Position numbers and translations under genes: made by a program. The notes below the pieces were generated by a model. The model had not been told where the DNA came from, made no database searches, and was given only the letters and a program-made list of their open reading frames with translations. 64,000 nucleotides of DNA from Hymenolepis diminuta (lineage: Eukaryota; Platyhelminthes; Cestoda; Cyclophyllidea; Hymenolepididae), in NCBI GenBank assembly GCA_900708905.1, contig CAADRB010000017.1, positions 1,950,251 to 2,014,250 on the forward strand, given 5' to 3'. Shown here piece by piece: positions 47,481 through 58,469 of this stretch; positions within the stretch are counted from its first letter, which is position 1, and each line of letters begins with the position of its first letter.

Positions 47481-47834
47481 CAAGGTAAAGTGCGGAACGT
47501 GAACCTCGCAAATTAGCTTAAATGGTTTTTTTACAGTGAGTAATCTGAGTCTTTCTACTAAGAAGGCCCAAAATGTACTACTCTAGTATCACCTTCCATT
47601 GTAAATTGTAATTTACTTTGAAATCTAAGCTCCTTCGTAGTTTGTAGATCTAGTTCTAACAGCAGTCAGAGGAGAAACCGTTATTAAGTAATAAACTGAT
47701 TTTATTTATGAAGTGTAAAATAGCATAAAACATTTTACTATTTTGTGGTCAATAAGAGGGGGAAGTATCAACACACCTATAAAATAACATTAATCACTTG
47801 AGAAAACAACAATAGATAGGGGGATTGGTTTAAA

Positions 47835-47960
47835 TAAGTTCATTTTACAATTGCCAACGGAAGAGAAAGGGAATGAATAATGGGGAAACACTAAACATCG
47901 ATTATTCCGAGTAAAGTCATCTGGTACAGACAGTTTGAGATGCCATAGAACTTTGCATTT
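47835..47960 (+). repeat. Repeat pair, copy 2
   Basis: GGAATGAATAATGGGGAAAC, CATCGATTATTCCGAGTAAA and ACAGACAGTTTGAGA match copy 1 at 46850-46915. Same orientation, 1.05 kb apart. Confidence 0.45.
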
Positions 47961-48059
47961 ACATTTTATCGATCGATTGTTTTTTGTGTTGGATTTGAAA
48001 ATAGATACTTGTTTCAGTATGTTACATAAATGAGAAGTATTATTCAAATACACTATAAG

Positions 48060-49975
48060 GAAACAATACCTAGAGTTTTACAAGAAAATACAGAAATGGG
48101 TTTTTAACTGAATTTTAAGTACATATTTAATTAAATAAATATATAATGCATACATTTAAAAACAATTTGCAGAATCAAGTTTACTAATCTGCTTATGCCT
48201 CTTTATCAGAAAGCAGTTTTTGAACGTATGAAAACTTCAGACTTTTGGATCTGAGATAAAAGTACGAGTACGTTTGTATCAAACTACAATATTACAAACC
48301 TTGTAGATAAACGGATATATGTGAAATCTCCTATGAAGTCACAATTTTGGATTGAATTTTAATTCTTCCTAGGGTCACTGAAAGACAGCATTTAACTTGT
48401 CTACTGCAAAATTGGCAAAATATCCAAATGTATGTTATGTTTTTTGAATAAATAAGAGTCCAACGATCAATTTCAGGCTTTCACCATTTCACGGGTGGAT
48501 TTTCTTATTGTTTTTACGATACCGCATGGTAATTTATATTACGAAAATAACATTTCTCCACAAAGATAATTACAATGAACTTTTAAATTCTTTTACGTCC
48601 AGATGGCTTTTACCATCTTTTAGGTAAACATGTTGGAAGAACCGATGTATAATTTCCGAAAGTCTTGGAATCCTTAAGTGTTTTTGTTCAAACTCATTAA
48701 TTTCGCTTTTAAAATTGACCACATTTTTTACGGGATTATAGAAGTATGAATGAAGAGGTTATTAATCATATTAGAACCCTCTAACAGATATTAAGGTCTG
48801 CTTATGCATGTGGTTTATTATGGGGGATCGGTATTATTATGCATCCTGAAATCAACAGGCTTTCCCATTATTTTAACATGACTTTGCCACTATGCCCTTT
48901 ATAATCCACTAAAACTCATTAATCCGGCGGATTAGCGCGCCAACCATTAGTCCCAAAAGGGTTAAATCGGAAATGAGACTATTTGAATAGCAATATTCAA
49001 GGTCACTGAAAATGTCCACAAAATTCAAATATAAAGTATGTTAGTATCAAACCGTTCGCCGCATACCTCCCATAGTACAGTTAAGTGCATTTTTTCATTT
49101 TCTTAAATTTCTTTTCAACACAAAGTTATTTTTCATAATAATTGAAATAACTTCAGGATTTTTATTAGTGTAAAGAATTCGAAAACAGTAAGTCCAATAA
49201 ATGATAGGGACCTAAAAAATGTTACAGTTATAGTATCAGCCGTCCTACAACAGTTGACTTGTTCTTGTATTCGGGCTGTACAATATTTATATATTGTGTA
49301 GTTCACGTTCCAAAATTTGTCCCTTGGATTGGAATAAATGTATGTCTTCGATATTCAGCGCATATTTACCATGAATAATTTATTTATTATTTAAGAAATA
49401 TACCAATTTATTAATCAACTTATCAAATAGATCAACCATTTATTAACCAAGGTGGCAGGTCTTAAATCTTTAAATCATTCTTTCAACCTCACATTGAGAA
49501 GGTGTAATGATCTAACCTGATATGAAGAAGTTTGCAGAATCCTAAATAGCAAGTTGAGATGGCCAAAACAAAATGTTAGATTTCTTGAATACCATTTCCT
49601 TTCCTATTTTAGCAACTCTCAAATCCAATGAAACGCTTGTTAGGTGCTCGTCCGGGTGTGTTTCCCCAATAGATGCACACTTCATGCAGTTATATGATTT
49701 CCCAAACGAAAAACAAACAATGGGCCTTGTAAAAGCAACAGACTAGTTGCCTTCATTGTGAAATTAAAGTAACAGTTACAGAGTTGCGCTTATATGAATT
49801 TAAACATGTTTAATTAAAGGATTTAAGAACTGCCCAACTCTGATACGCATTTTCTGCTGCTTATTACATCAGACAAACAATTGGGGTAGAATCGTTTTTT
49901 TATTGGCTAGAATTTGGTACGATAGATAAGGTGTCATTTAGAGACAAATGTTTTGAAAACACATTCTGGTAAAAT
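48060..49975. other. AT-rich, no feature recognised
   Basis: A G+C-rich 45-base spot near 48915 (CCGGCGGATTAGCGCGCCAA) could be a SINE head scrap. Otherwise empty. Confidence 0.4.
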
Positions 49976-49979
49976 TAAT

Positions 49980-50410
49980 AATACGAGCACCTGTTAGAAA
50001 CCCAGAAACAAGTTTACGTCCAGAAATTAGTTGCAAGTCAGTACACAAGCAGAAATACCAGAAAATTATTTAAGCTGACGATCTAGATTTTTCCACTAGT
50101 ACGCAGATATTGGAAAACCTGCAAGAATTTTATATACAACCGTTTTTAAATCAAAAATTTATTAATAGATGATGATCGAATGTGCAAACCGTACAAATGT
50201 GACCGATTATGGGATACTCGCAGTGATAATCAGTTATTTGAGAAAAGTTAATGACAACCACAGTAAATAGAGAAATAAGATAAGAATCTGCAAAAAAATT
50301 TAAGGTACGCAAGAGAGCAGGATTAGCGATGGAAGGCCTAGTAAATCAAACGATCTCAATGCCAAAAAATGTCTGAAGTAGTTTGATTTATTAGCTGAAA
50401 GCAAAAATCA
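49980..50410 (+). mobile_element. LINE reverse transcriptase remnant
   Basis: One frame reads stop-ADDLDFSTSTQILENL around 50078-50130; the stop is TAA one base away from a tyrosine codon, so this is a dead YADD active-site box. About 240 bases on, the frame reads RKRAGLAMEGLVNQTIS (50305-50360), matching the downstream R-x-x-AR-AM-x-L segment of many LINE reverse transcriptases. Neighbouring sequence recurs at 46395 and 47330. Spacing suggests an internal deletion. Confidence 0.5.
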
Positions 50411-50999
50411 AGTAGCTGCATAATGAATTATATTTTTCCCGGTGTATTTATTTATGTGATGAAAAATACAGACACAGTTTTGTGGGATCAATAACTTCCT
50501 AATCGAAGATTGTAGTAGCTGAGACTCCTTTCGGAATAATTTTGGAAATTATACATAACTTCAACTAAATAATCTTCTTTTCTGTTTTGGGATGAATAAT
50601 GAGAATGACTTACTTAGATGCCCTCCTAATCAAACTGACAACTGCCTGTTTTTAGACCAGTAGTACTTGACAAGTTACATTACTTAGAATTGGTTTATAA
50701 ATAGGAAATGCATATAATAATAGCCATTGAAGCTCAAAAAGTGCCCTGGAACTGTAATTTCTCCCGCTTCTGAAGCTAAGATGAAGCGAATGCTGAAGTG
50801 AAAGAGTTGACTATTGACATTTTTAGTATCTGCACAATCGAAATTTGTTCTGTTCCTCAAGTGTGGAGGATATACTGACTCAGACTTAATTATCAGTTGA
50901 TTGTGCATGCTACAATTATGCAGGAACTCACAGAAGATAAAATCAGTCTGCACCTAAAGCACTACTATATGACCCAAGCTAGACCAAAGTACGGCATGA

Positions 51000-51135
51000 C
51001 TCCACGCAAAGCTGACTGATGGGAAGCCCAACTGAAAGCTCACTTTGGCCATTGGCTAGATCAGACTACCTAGTCAATGGTCGCTATCGCCCACAGTGGG
51101 CCTAGTCGACATGGCCGCCTGGTCTTAAGCTTCCA
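51000..51135 (-). repeat. tRNA-derived SINE copy
   Basis: Minus strand: CCACTGTGGGCGATAGCGAC, CATTGACTAGGTAG, TCTAGCCAATGGCC and TTGGGCTTCCCATCAG match the middle and tail of the 25.5 kb copy. Head decayed. Confidence 0.5.
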
Positions 51136-52245
51136 TTTCCATCTTTCATAAGTTTAACCGACTGTATATGGTATATGATGTGCCTTAATAAGGCTCTGTT
51201 TAGATCACTTGTCCAGCACTGATGTCTTCCTCTCTCCTCTCAATCCCTTAATTATGTTTTAAGTCCTGGCATAATCAGAAAAAATCTACATACTTTTGCA
51301 GATATTTAGAGAGTAGAACAAATAAACAATGGACTGCCATTTGGTAAAAAGATTTTGTGCATTACTATACTTTAAAATGGTAAAGAAATAATTTATAAAA
51401 TACCGCACTAAATTTTAAATTCCGATCATGACCACTATTAGTAATATACCTTAAAATTTCTGTAAGTTTTCATAATCTTTACCCCTTTCAGATAAATATA
51501 TTCAAAAGAACTACAGAAAATTTCGGTAGATCGTCTTTTCAAAAAGCGGATAATAATTGTGGAATGTTAAAATGTCGGTCCTATGAACTTGACCGACCCA
51601 CTTCATTTGTACCAGAATCTACCAATGATGGACTTCAACAGCTTGAAATACACTTAATTTGACCATTTTTGATTAAAATAGTACAAAAAATGGATAAATT
51701 ATGATTTTTAAGAAAATAAATATGGATCAGACAATTGTAGCTATCAAAGAGAACAAACTTGTTAGGCTAACATGACTAACTGTTCAGTTATACAAACTTG
51801 TTAACAAGCTTCGATATTCGAGGGCATAAACTTGTCAAGAAAACTAGGAATTAGAGCGTAAAATTTGAACGCTGAAGCATAAGTCAACTGAACACTCATT
51901 TCATTACTGATTTCTTTATTGCTTTTTTTTCATTCTTTACGGTTTTTCGATTTTTCGTGCTATCTCCTGATTAAAGTATGTAATAGCATCTCTATAATAA
52001 CGGACCGCAAGGTCGATTACCGTTATAAGTAATAAAAATGTAATAATTTGTTACGTTTGCCATCTTGTTAGGTATTTGACTCTGAGAGCTCTTTTGTTAT
52101 ATCGAAAATATGCTGCATATATGCATATCATGTCGTTCTTTTGAAAAATTTTCTTGTATCCAATAGAACGTCCTGAGCACAGACTATTTCTGACGCTACT
52201 TAAGCATATCTTATACAACTTGAATTAAAATTTCTCAAGTGACCT

Positions 52246-52518
52246 TTGCTTGCTGTTTGCTTGCTTGTATGTTTTTCCGTTTGTCAAACAATATGTACGC
52301 ATTACCATGATTTCCCACGCAGTAGGTACTGCAATAAATCTTTTGAAAGCAACGGAAGTGACAGAATAATTATCCAGTGTGCGAAAAAGGTTGACGGCTG
52401 GACGGTAAAAGTGAGAGAAAGTATTACGAGTACGATTAAGACAAACTGGATTGAACATATTGGATGTTGCGACAAATATTTACAGCAGACATCCCCTACA
52501 ATTAAAATTTTTTGTTAA
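52246..52518 (+). pseudogene. Cysteine-rich Ly6/three-finger-like reading frame without a start codon
   Basis: Ninety open codons to TAA with no methionine at all. The N-terminus (TTG then LAVCLLVCFSVC) looks like a signal peptide whose ATG has become TTG. The body has TIC, SRYCNKSFESNGSD, IIIQC, VDGWTVKV and a late IGCCDKYL. The final CCD-x-x-L recalls the CC-x-x-DLCN signature of Ly6/uPAR proteins, many of which are GPI-anchored surface proteins in flatworms; the last Cys-Asn of that signature is absent. No good acceptor lies before it. Either a recently dead single-exon copy or an exon whose start lies elsewhere. Confidence 0.4.
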
Positions 52519-52558
52519 ATAGTTTGAAGGGTAACTTCCATTTTTCCTTGAAATCATG

Positions 52559-52564
52559 TTTATT
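52559..52564 (-). terminator. Poly(A) signal carried by the RACK1 retrocopy
   Basis: AATAAA 20 bases downstream of the RACK1 stop codon on the minus strand. It implies that the copy includes the parent mRNA 3' UTR, which in this species is very short. Confidence 0.7.
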
Positions 52565-52583
52565 TCAGCACAGGAGATACAAT

Positions 52584-52925
52584 TTAGTCTGAGGACTGCA
52601 TGAATTGTCATACGTGGATGCGGTTATCAGTGTAGCCAACGAAAAGAGAAGAGCCATCAGCGGACTATGCAAGACAGTTGCAGATTGGCGGTTCTGGAAT
52701 CTTCTTGAACACAGTGTTGGCAATTGGCTCGACTTGGAGTTCCTCGACAAGGACCTTATCTTCCAAATTCCAAATCTTGATGGTTGGGCCAGCGGCGGCA
52801 CAGAGCTATTAAGGAGTTGGGGAGAAGCAGAGAGCCTTCATCTCAGCACCAGCAGAAAGGCTACAGAGGTACTTTGAGAATCCCAAATCCCATACGTTCA
52901 TGAAAAATGCTCCGTGTGCTATCAT
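52584..52925 (-). pseudogene. RACK1: RACK1 (WD-repeat scaffold) processed pseudogene, 5'-truncated
   Basis: Copy of the last third of RACK1, the ribosome-associated seven-bladed WD40 scaffold. One unshifted frame gives KALCFSP, LCAAAGPTIKIWNLEDK, SADGSSLFVGYTDN and a normal TAA end (FMQSSD, stop at 52584-52586). Four in-frame stops break it: TGA at 52608-52610, TAG at 52665-52667, TAG at 52806-52808, TAA at 52809-52811. The first three stand at conserved tryptophan positions and the fourth at a tyrosine. There is no intron and no frameshift. AATAAA lies 20 bases past the stop, then an A-rich remnant. The 5' end fades near 52925. This pattern fits a LINE-mediated retrocopy. Confidence 0.85.
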
Positions 52926-52929
52926 TATC

Positions 52930-54900
52930 AGGTACTAATTAATCGAGAATTGAACTGCATTAATGTTACTTAAATTGAATATTTATCCCGATTAGAAAGA
53001 TAAATTAGGGAACGTTAAAAGGAAAGAGGGAAAAAATGACAAATTTTGTGAAAGCATTTAAGATAAATTATATATAACACAGAGAATTAATCTCGAATTC
53101 AGATAAAACCATCAGTATGATTAAAATTTGGATGAACGAATGTAAGATTAAAAATTGCATTAAAATTCTTACGAAATTACAACATTTTTCCGGTTTTGTT
53201 AACTATAACGTGGTACATGGGGGAATATGAATGTCTTATTCCCGATCTGGAATTATAAATACCGCTAGGGATTTCTTTTTCCCACTTATTCAACTGCATC
53301 AAACTCTGGCATAGAGAAGAAGGGCAAATATATGCGTAAAGCAACTTGTATCAAAACTACACTGGTCAGTCTGGAGAGAGTTAACTGGAAAATCTGGCCA
53401 TTTAAACATGAATTTCAGGGACAGTGACTATATTAATAGCCATAATAATGTGTTACTTTGTTGATAATCATAACATTTAACCTCTTTTAAACAAACTTCA
53501 AAAATTTCTGCTATACTCATCACGGGCCATTGGTGAATTTTCCTGAAAATGAATAATTTACTAATGTGAAAGGAAATTTCCTACACATCACTTACTGGCT
53601 GTCCCTCCGAGTGTTTTCCGAATTGACATACACGTTTTAAGAATTAGCACAAATTCCCAGACAGTGGGAACTGTAATATGTCTTTGCTAAGACAGTAAGA
53701 GGAGACATACTAATTTTCCCGAACGTAAAAAATGACATTTGCACAGTTACTCGTTAGAGAACGTTTTCATGAGAAAAGGTCCTCTTTTTTGACTGTTGAT
53801 ATATGCTTTTCTACAGCCAGTTACTTATCTGGAACTGAGTAAAAGGGATCTCCCATAAAATACGCTTCTCACAATTGTTTGTCAAATTCCTTGGGTAAAG
53901 TAGACAGAGGCCATAAAACAAATTTTCTGGGAAATTTTTTTCGGATATTTTTTCTGGTTAGGTTTGTGGATCCATCAATCCCTAAGTTATTAATAAACAT
54001 AAACAAATACAACAGATTTATGAGATATCCTAAGAGATGAAAATATCCAATTTCCGTTATTTAAAAAACTCTAATCACGAATCATTTGATTTGTTTATAT
54101 GATTCTCTCTATGTATATCAATAAATTAGATCACCTGATCTCTACCATAGTCCATCTTCCCTTTTCACTTATTTAGAAATCACTTATTATTGTTGCCAAT
54201 AACATCCAAGTTAATTATACGTATATATTTCACTGTGATTGCCTTGGATAGAGGGCATGTTTGAACCATGTAAATTCGTTCTCTCTGTTAAATAAGGTTC
54301 ATAGTCCTGGTTGCTCATAGTGACAAAATTAATATATTAGATGCGTAATCTATGACATAACAAATTTTCATATTGACGAATATTCCATTCAGTATATATC
54401 CCGATTTTTATATTTATATTGTGCGTATAGTGGTTCAAGAAAATGCATGTACTAATATGTCGGCTTACTCATAGTTGTGTAAGTTAATTAACGATTCGTC
54501 CCGATAGTTATTAATGATGTCCACGACTTTCTGCTGCTACTGGCGCACATTTTTATCTAATTAACTAAATACGGATGTATCTTTTTTAACGCTTGCTTGC
54601 TAATTCTCTGTATTTCTTCTGTCCTGATTTGTGGTCGAGATGGTCGGAGTTTGGAGGATCTGGGATGCTTTTATTCAAAATCTACTATATTTATTATCGT
54701 AAAACGCCTATCAGTTTTACAGAATTTATTGTCTTATAACTAAATTTTGGAAATAAATAATCCTCGACTTTAAGGCATTTTATTACTGTTCTACAAAATT
54801 TAATACCTGCGATATGAGCTGTAGTCGCATAACAACCGGTTACAAGGTTGCTTTCTGTTCCTCTCCAATATTATTGTTCCATTAAATTGAATGGTTGTGT
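52930..54900. other. AT-rich, no feature recognised
   Basis: No coding-looking frame and no repeat copy noticed. Confidence 0.45.
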
Positions 54901-54904
54901 CAAG

Positions 54905-55220
54905 GATATGATTTGGACAGGAGAGGTATAGCCTTCAATATGACATCTACCGAGAAAAAAGGAGTGGATTGTGAAATTTGAAGATCTTAGTCCTGAAACA
55001 CACAATTTTTGCATAATCAAATTATGATTGGCGTTGCAGTGCCCAAGTGGCTTTCATGAGCATTTAAGTTAGTTGAAGGTCGGCTACAAAATGTATCTGT
55101 ATATAAATTGCAAGAACTGGTTATCAAAAGCAAGGGTTTATCTTCGTCTGCAGTATCGCAATTTCCCGTTTTTGCAAACAAGCAAAAGGTGGCAAAATGC
55201 GAATCCATCAAGTTCAAATG
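54905..55220. repeat. Dispersed repeat family R2, copy 2
   Basis: Same order of blocks as at 6268-6440 (GATATGATTTGGACAGGAG, GTATAGCCTTCAATATGAC, GGATTGTGAAATTTGAAGAT, CCTGAAACACACAATTTTT, GGCTTTCATGAGCATTTAAG), roughly 75 percent alike by eye. Confidence 0.6.
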
Positions 55221-56647
55221 ATCAGATTTATATAATTATTAGTTGATATAAACAGCTATTAGCAGTTAATGTAATTTTGTCTTTTAAATGTTAAAATATC
55301 AGCAGTATAATAGGCAGTTTTCAGTGCAGAACTCAACAGAGTTCTTTTAAGTTGAAGCGTCCTGTCTCAACCTGTAGTAGCTGAGTCCGCAGGAGGAAAA
55401 ACATATTTATTTTTCTCCATCTTGTATTGGCCTCTTACACATGTTCCAAACTAAAGCCCCTCTTGCTATATGTTCTGTCTATGCCAATCTTTACTATTCC
55501 GAAGTCTTTGCTAGAATTTCCCAACATGTATTCTTTGTAAAAATATTGGGGGCTTAAGTGATGCTTTATAAAACAAATAAGTTGTGGCAAATATGACAAC
55601 ATCTTCAGCCTAATTCATCCAGTAATTGACAAATCAACGAACTTGTGATAGAAAACAATTAGGCTTATTTCAGAACTGCGCAGTTTTCAAAGGATTTTTT
55701 TGAGTAGAAGTTGAATAATACCTTCTGTAAAACCTGATTAAGTCTTCCTTTTACGAAAACCCGCTCTATGCTGGAGACAAAGGGATAATTTATTCATCCA
55801 GATATCGAGCAGGGAACCACCCTTGTCTAAGCCAGTATAAATTAAGACGCATTCGGGGCGAAAAGTAAGAAAAAGTGAGAAATATATTCCATTGACCATT
55901 TCTCCTTGAGGCAATAACGTTTATTACTTAGGTTTGCCCCATAAGCCCTACATTTGTATTATTAGTCCACTTTTACGCGGATTATGCAGAGGACTCAAAT
56001 AAGTAGAACTTCGTTAGCGTCTACCTCTAATTACTATTATTATTAGTGTCTATTAGCGAAGTTCTTCTTGAGTAATATTCGCCCTGTGGTCGGACAATAT
56101 TGAGATCCTGTAAACTGCTTAAGAGCATGTAGGAGCATGCTGATTTTTGGACTCCAGAAAGATTAAATACTTTGAAGTAGCAAGATCGATCATATTTAAT
56201 AAATGACCAATCAAAAGTCAGTAAAGATTGCGGATAAGAATCCGATCAGTAATTAAGAAGACAATTTTGAATTTTTGAACGCGAAGCAGTAAATGAATAT
56301 TCAACAACCTCAATCCGAAAAGCAAATGCGGTAACTCCTTTGATCCTCTCTTATTGATTTCCACCTCTTATCCCCAATTGATCTCTACTGGATTTCAGTT
56401 GCTTCAACACCGCGAAATTAAAAGATTCTTCCTAGTTGTTGTGGATTATAATAGTATCTCCCTATCCCATTTTCTGAGCCGGGATATTGGCTGTTAGTTG
56501 GCAACGGTTATCGACAACTTGTTGAAAAACACCAAAATTTGAATAATCAAATAGAAAAGAATGCCCATGAATATAAAAAAGAATAAATTTATGTAACAGT
56601 AGCAGTAGGAATTCCGCAAATCAATACAAAAGAAACAACATGATAAT

Positions 56648-56836
56648 TCAATGATCCCGCTTGAACGATTCCCACTGGAATATTAACAGGATAAATAGAA
56701 AATAGTGCATTTCCTTGCTCAAACCCTCCTGTTCCAACACGTCAGTGAGTTTCACTATGACCCAGAGGCTGATCTGACATTTATCCAGCTTGAATTCTGG
56801 AATATTATAGCATCCACTTTCATATAAAAAAAGCAT
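56648..56836 (-). pseudogene. Possible continuation of the coding unit at 56864-57090, shifted frame
   Basis: 62-codon frame starting at ATG: LYESGCYNIPEFKLDKC, then VIVKLTDVLEQEGLSK. Immediately upstream in frame is TGA. The 28-base gap to the preceding open frame is too short for a normal intron, so either a frameshift in a decayed gene or an independent exon is likely. Confidence 0.3.
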
Positions 56837-56863
56837 AGTTCACTCACTGTAATCTTCTTTGAA

Positions 56864-57090
56864 TCACTTACTACCAGGACTGACAATCACTTGTAATAAA
56901 TATTTGGCCTTTCTTGAGTCTATGTTAAGAAAGTTCATTTGACATTCAAATTCTGCTAATCGAGTGCACTGTCTGATAGATAAATCAACTTTTAACGCTA
57001 GGGAATTTTTGCTATGTAAGATTTGTGATCCTAATTGATGCACCATCTTCAAAAGTTCCCCATCCAATAAATAATAAATCGCTCCCCCAA
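56864..57090 (-). CDS. Candidate exon of an unrecognised gene or pseudogene
   Basis: 227 bases open after acceptor AATTTTGTAG (phase 1): GGAIYYLLDGELLKMVHQ, then LALKVDLSIRQCTRLAEF and FLNIDSRKAKYLLQV. Composition strongly suggests protein. It ends either at TGA (PGSK) or at an embedded GTAAGT. A further open frame (56836-56648, YESGCYNIPEFKLDKC, LTDVLEQEGLSKEM) continues in a different frame after 28 bases, as if one coding unit had suffered a frameshift. Confidence 0.4.
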
Positions 57091-57225
57091 CTACAAAATT
57101 CTTGGGATGGCGAACTTAAGTATCGCATTTACATTGATATTATTGCCATAAATACTGGCTATCAACATTTGGGTTGATAATACTTCCATTCTTAACCATT
57201 CCCTAACAGTTATCTCCATTTTCAG

Positions 57226-57231
57226 TTTATT
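57226..57231 (-). terminator. Poly(A) signal AATAAA
   Basis: AATAAA on the minus strand 40 bases downstream of the TAA at 57271, at the usual place for 3' end processing. Confidence 0.5.
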
Positions 57232-57270
57232 TTAACTTCTTTGTAAATAGAGGACGAAATTCATGGGTAT

Positions 57271-57383
57271 TTAATTTTCGGCCTTTCCATCATCAGTCAT
57301 CAGTTTCATCTTCCTAATAACCTCGAGTCTGGACGAGTCACTGATACCAAAGGAGTAGTGGTTATACAAGATAATTATCAGTT
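57271..57383 (-). CDS. Last exon of an unrecognised gene, with poly(A) signal
   Basis: Phase 1 frame to TAA: ELIIILYNHYSFGISD, then SSRLEVIRKMKLMTDDGK. An AATAAA lies 40 bases past the stop (57231-57226). Acceptor AATGAG is weak. A possible preceding 36-base exon (about 57427-57462, FEACVKLVK with donor GTACCT, phase 1 out) would fit. Short basic C-terminal tail; no family recognised. Confidence 0.4.
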
Positions 57384-57774
57384 CTCATTAACTTATTGCG
57401 TAAATAGAATCCGTCTTCAAGGAATGTTTAGGTACCTTTAACGAGCTTTACACATGCTTCAAACACTTGATTTAGCATTTATTCATAAGTCTAGGAAAAT
57501 TGCATTCATTTTAAGGCACTATTTGCACTATTTGGAATTATTTAATCAATGAACAAATTGTGAATTGAAGTTATATTTTCAACAATGTTTGAAAATCTGC
57601 GGGTCTGTAAATTTTAAATTAAAAGACTCTAACTGACTACTTTCGAAACTATGTGAAACTTATCGGTTTTTCAATTCTCAGTTTATTTTCACTTGTCAGT
57701 GTCAATTATTTTTAATGAGAGTCAGTTATGTTAATTGGTGAAATTAAATGCTTTTCTCTGATTCCTTCTTGTAG

Positions 57775-57918
57775 GGACGAGAATTTTGCAAACCGATTTG
57801 TCCGAATGAGAAACAGAGGGAGAGAGATCCAGATAATTTCCCACTTTTCACTGAAATAGGAACTTCGTGTCCAGATACCATGCCGAAGGATTATAAATGT
57901 CAATTGAAGTGTATATAA
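57775..57918 (+). CDS. Last exon of a cysteine-rich, probably secreted protein
   Basis: The acceptor CTGATTCCTTCTTGTAG is strong. Phase 0, 47 residues to TAA, with five cysteines: FCKPIC near the start, then IGTSC and DYKCQLKC at the end. The spacing (C-x3-C ... C ... C-x3-C) looks like a disulfide-bonded extracellular tail. An AATAAA follows at 58010-58015. No signal-peptide exon was found upstream. The opposite strand is also open but lacks a good acceptor. Family not recognised. Confidence 0.5.
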   Translation, partial: GREFCKPICPNEKQRERDPDNFPLFTEIGTSCPDTMPKDYKCQLKCI

Positions 57919-58009
57919 CTGGTTATTTGCCTTTCAAAAGGCCAAAAAAGCCTTGAAAATATGAACGAACCGAGATTGACGATCCCTACGCTACGTGAGA
58001 GATAAATCT

Positions 58010-58015
58010 AATAAA
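58010..58015 (+). terminator. Poly(A) signal AATAAA
   Basis: AATAAA on the plus strand 92 bases after the stop of the cysteine-rich exon; the only canonical signal in reach of it. Confidence 0.4.
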
Positions 58016-58469
58016 TGTGATTTTCTATGTGAAATAATAACTCTTCATTTTAATAAAATTTTACATAGGATATTAATAGTCCAACAAACATATTTTTATT
58101 AAGACTCTAGTGGGGTATCAAAAACATTTGCTTTACTGCGAAACAGTTAAAATTCTCATTGTAGATGCGGACATATAATGATAAATAAAACTGTTATTAT
58201 TTCTCAGCAAATTTTCCGACAAGAAATAATTGTTTTATTCTGACAAAAGATAAACAAACTTTCAAAAGCATAAAATTTTGAGGCGCAGTGAATTTATATG
58301 ACAGAAAATTTTACTTATTTTCTCATGAAACGCTTGAGGAAATGACATTTTAACAGACAAATATGAATGGAATTAGAGGAATTTTCGAAAATAATTTTAG
58401 TATGCACACGACGACCCATACGTCTGCTCTTCTCAAACATAGGATACAAACAGCCCTTCTCACCACATC

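Noticed and set aside
52605..52877. 90-codon plus-strand ORF starting near the RACK1 copy
   Set aside because: It is the antisense shadow of the RACK1 pseudogene. The minus strand has unmistakable WD-repeat sequence.
57712..57903. 63-codon minus ORF
   Set aside because: The plus strand of the same DNA has a strong acceptor, five cysteines and a poly(A) signal; the minus frame lacks splice sites.
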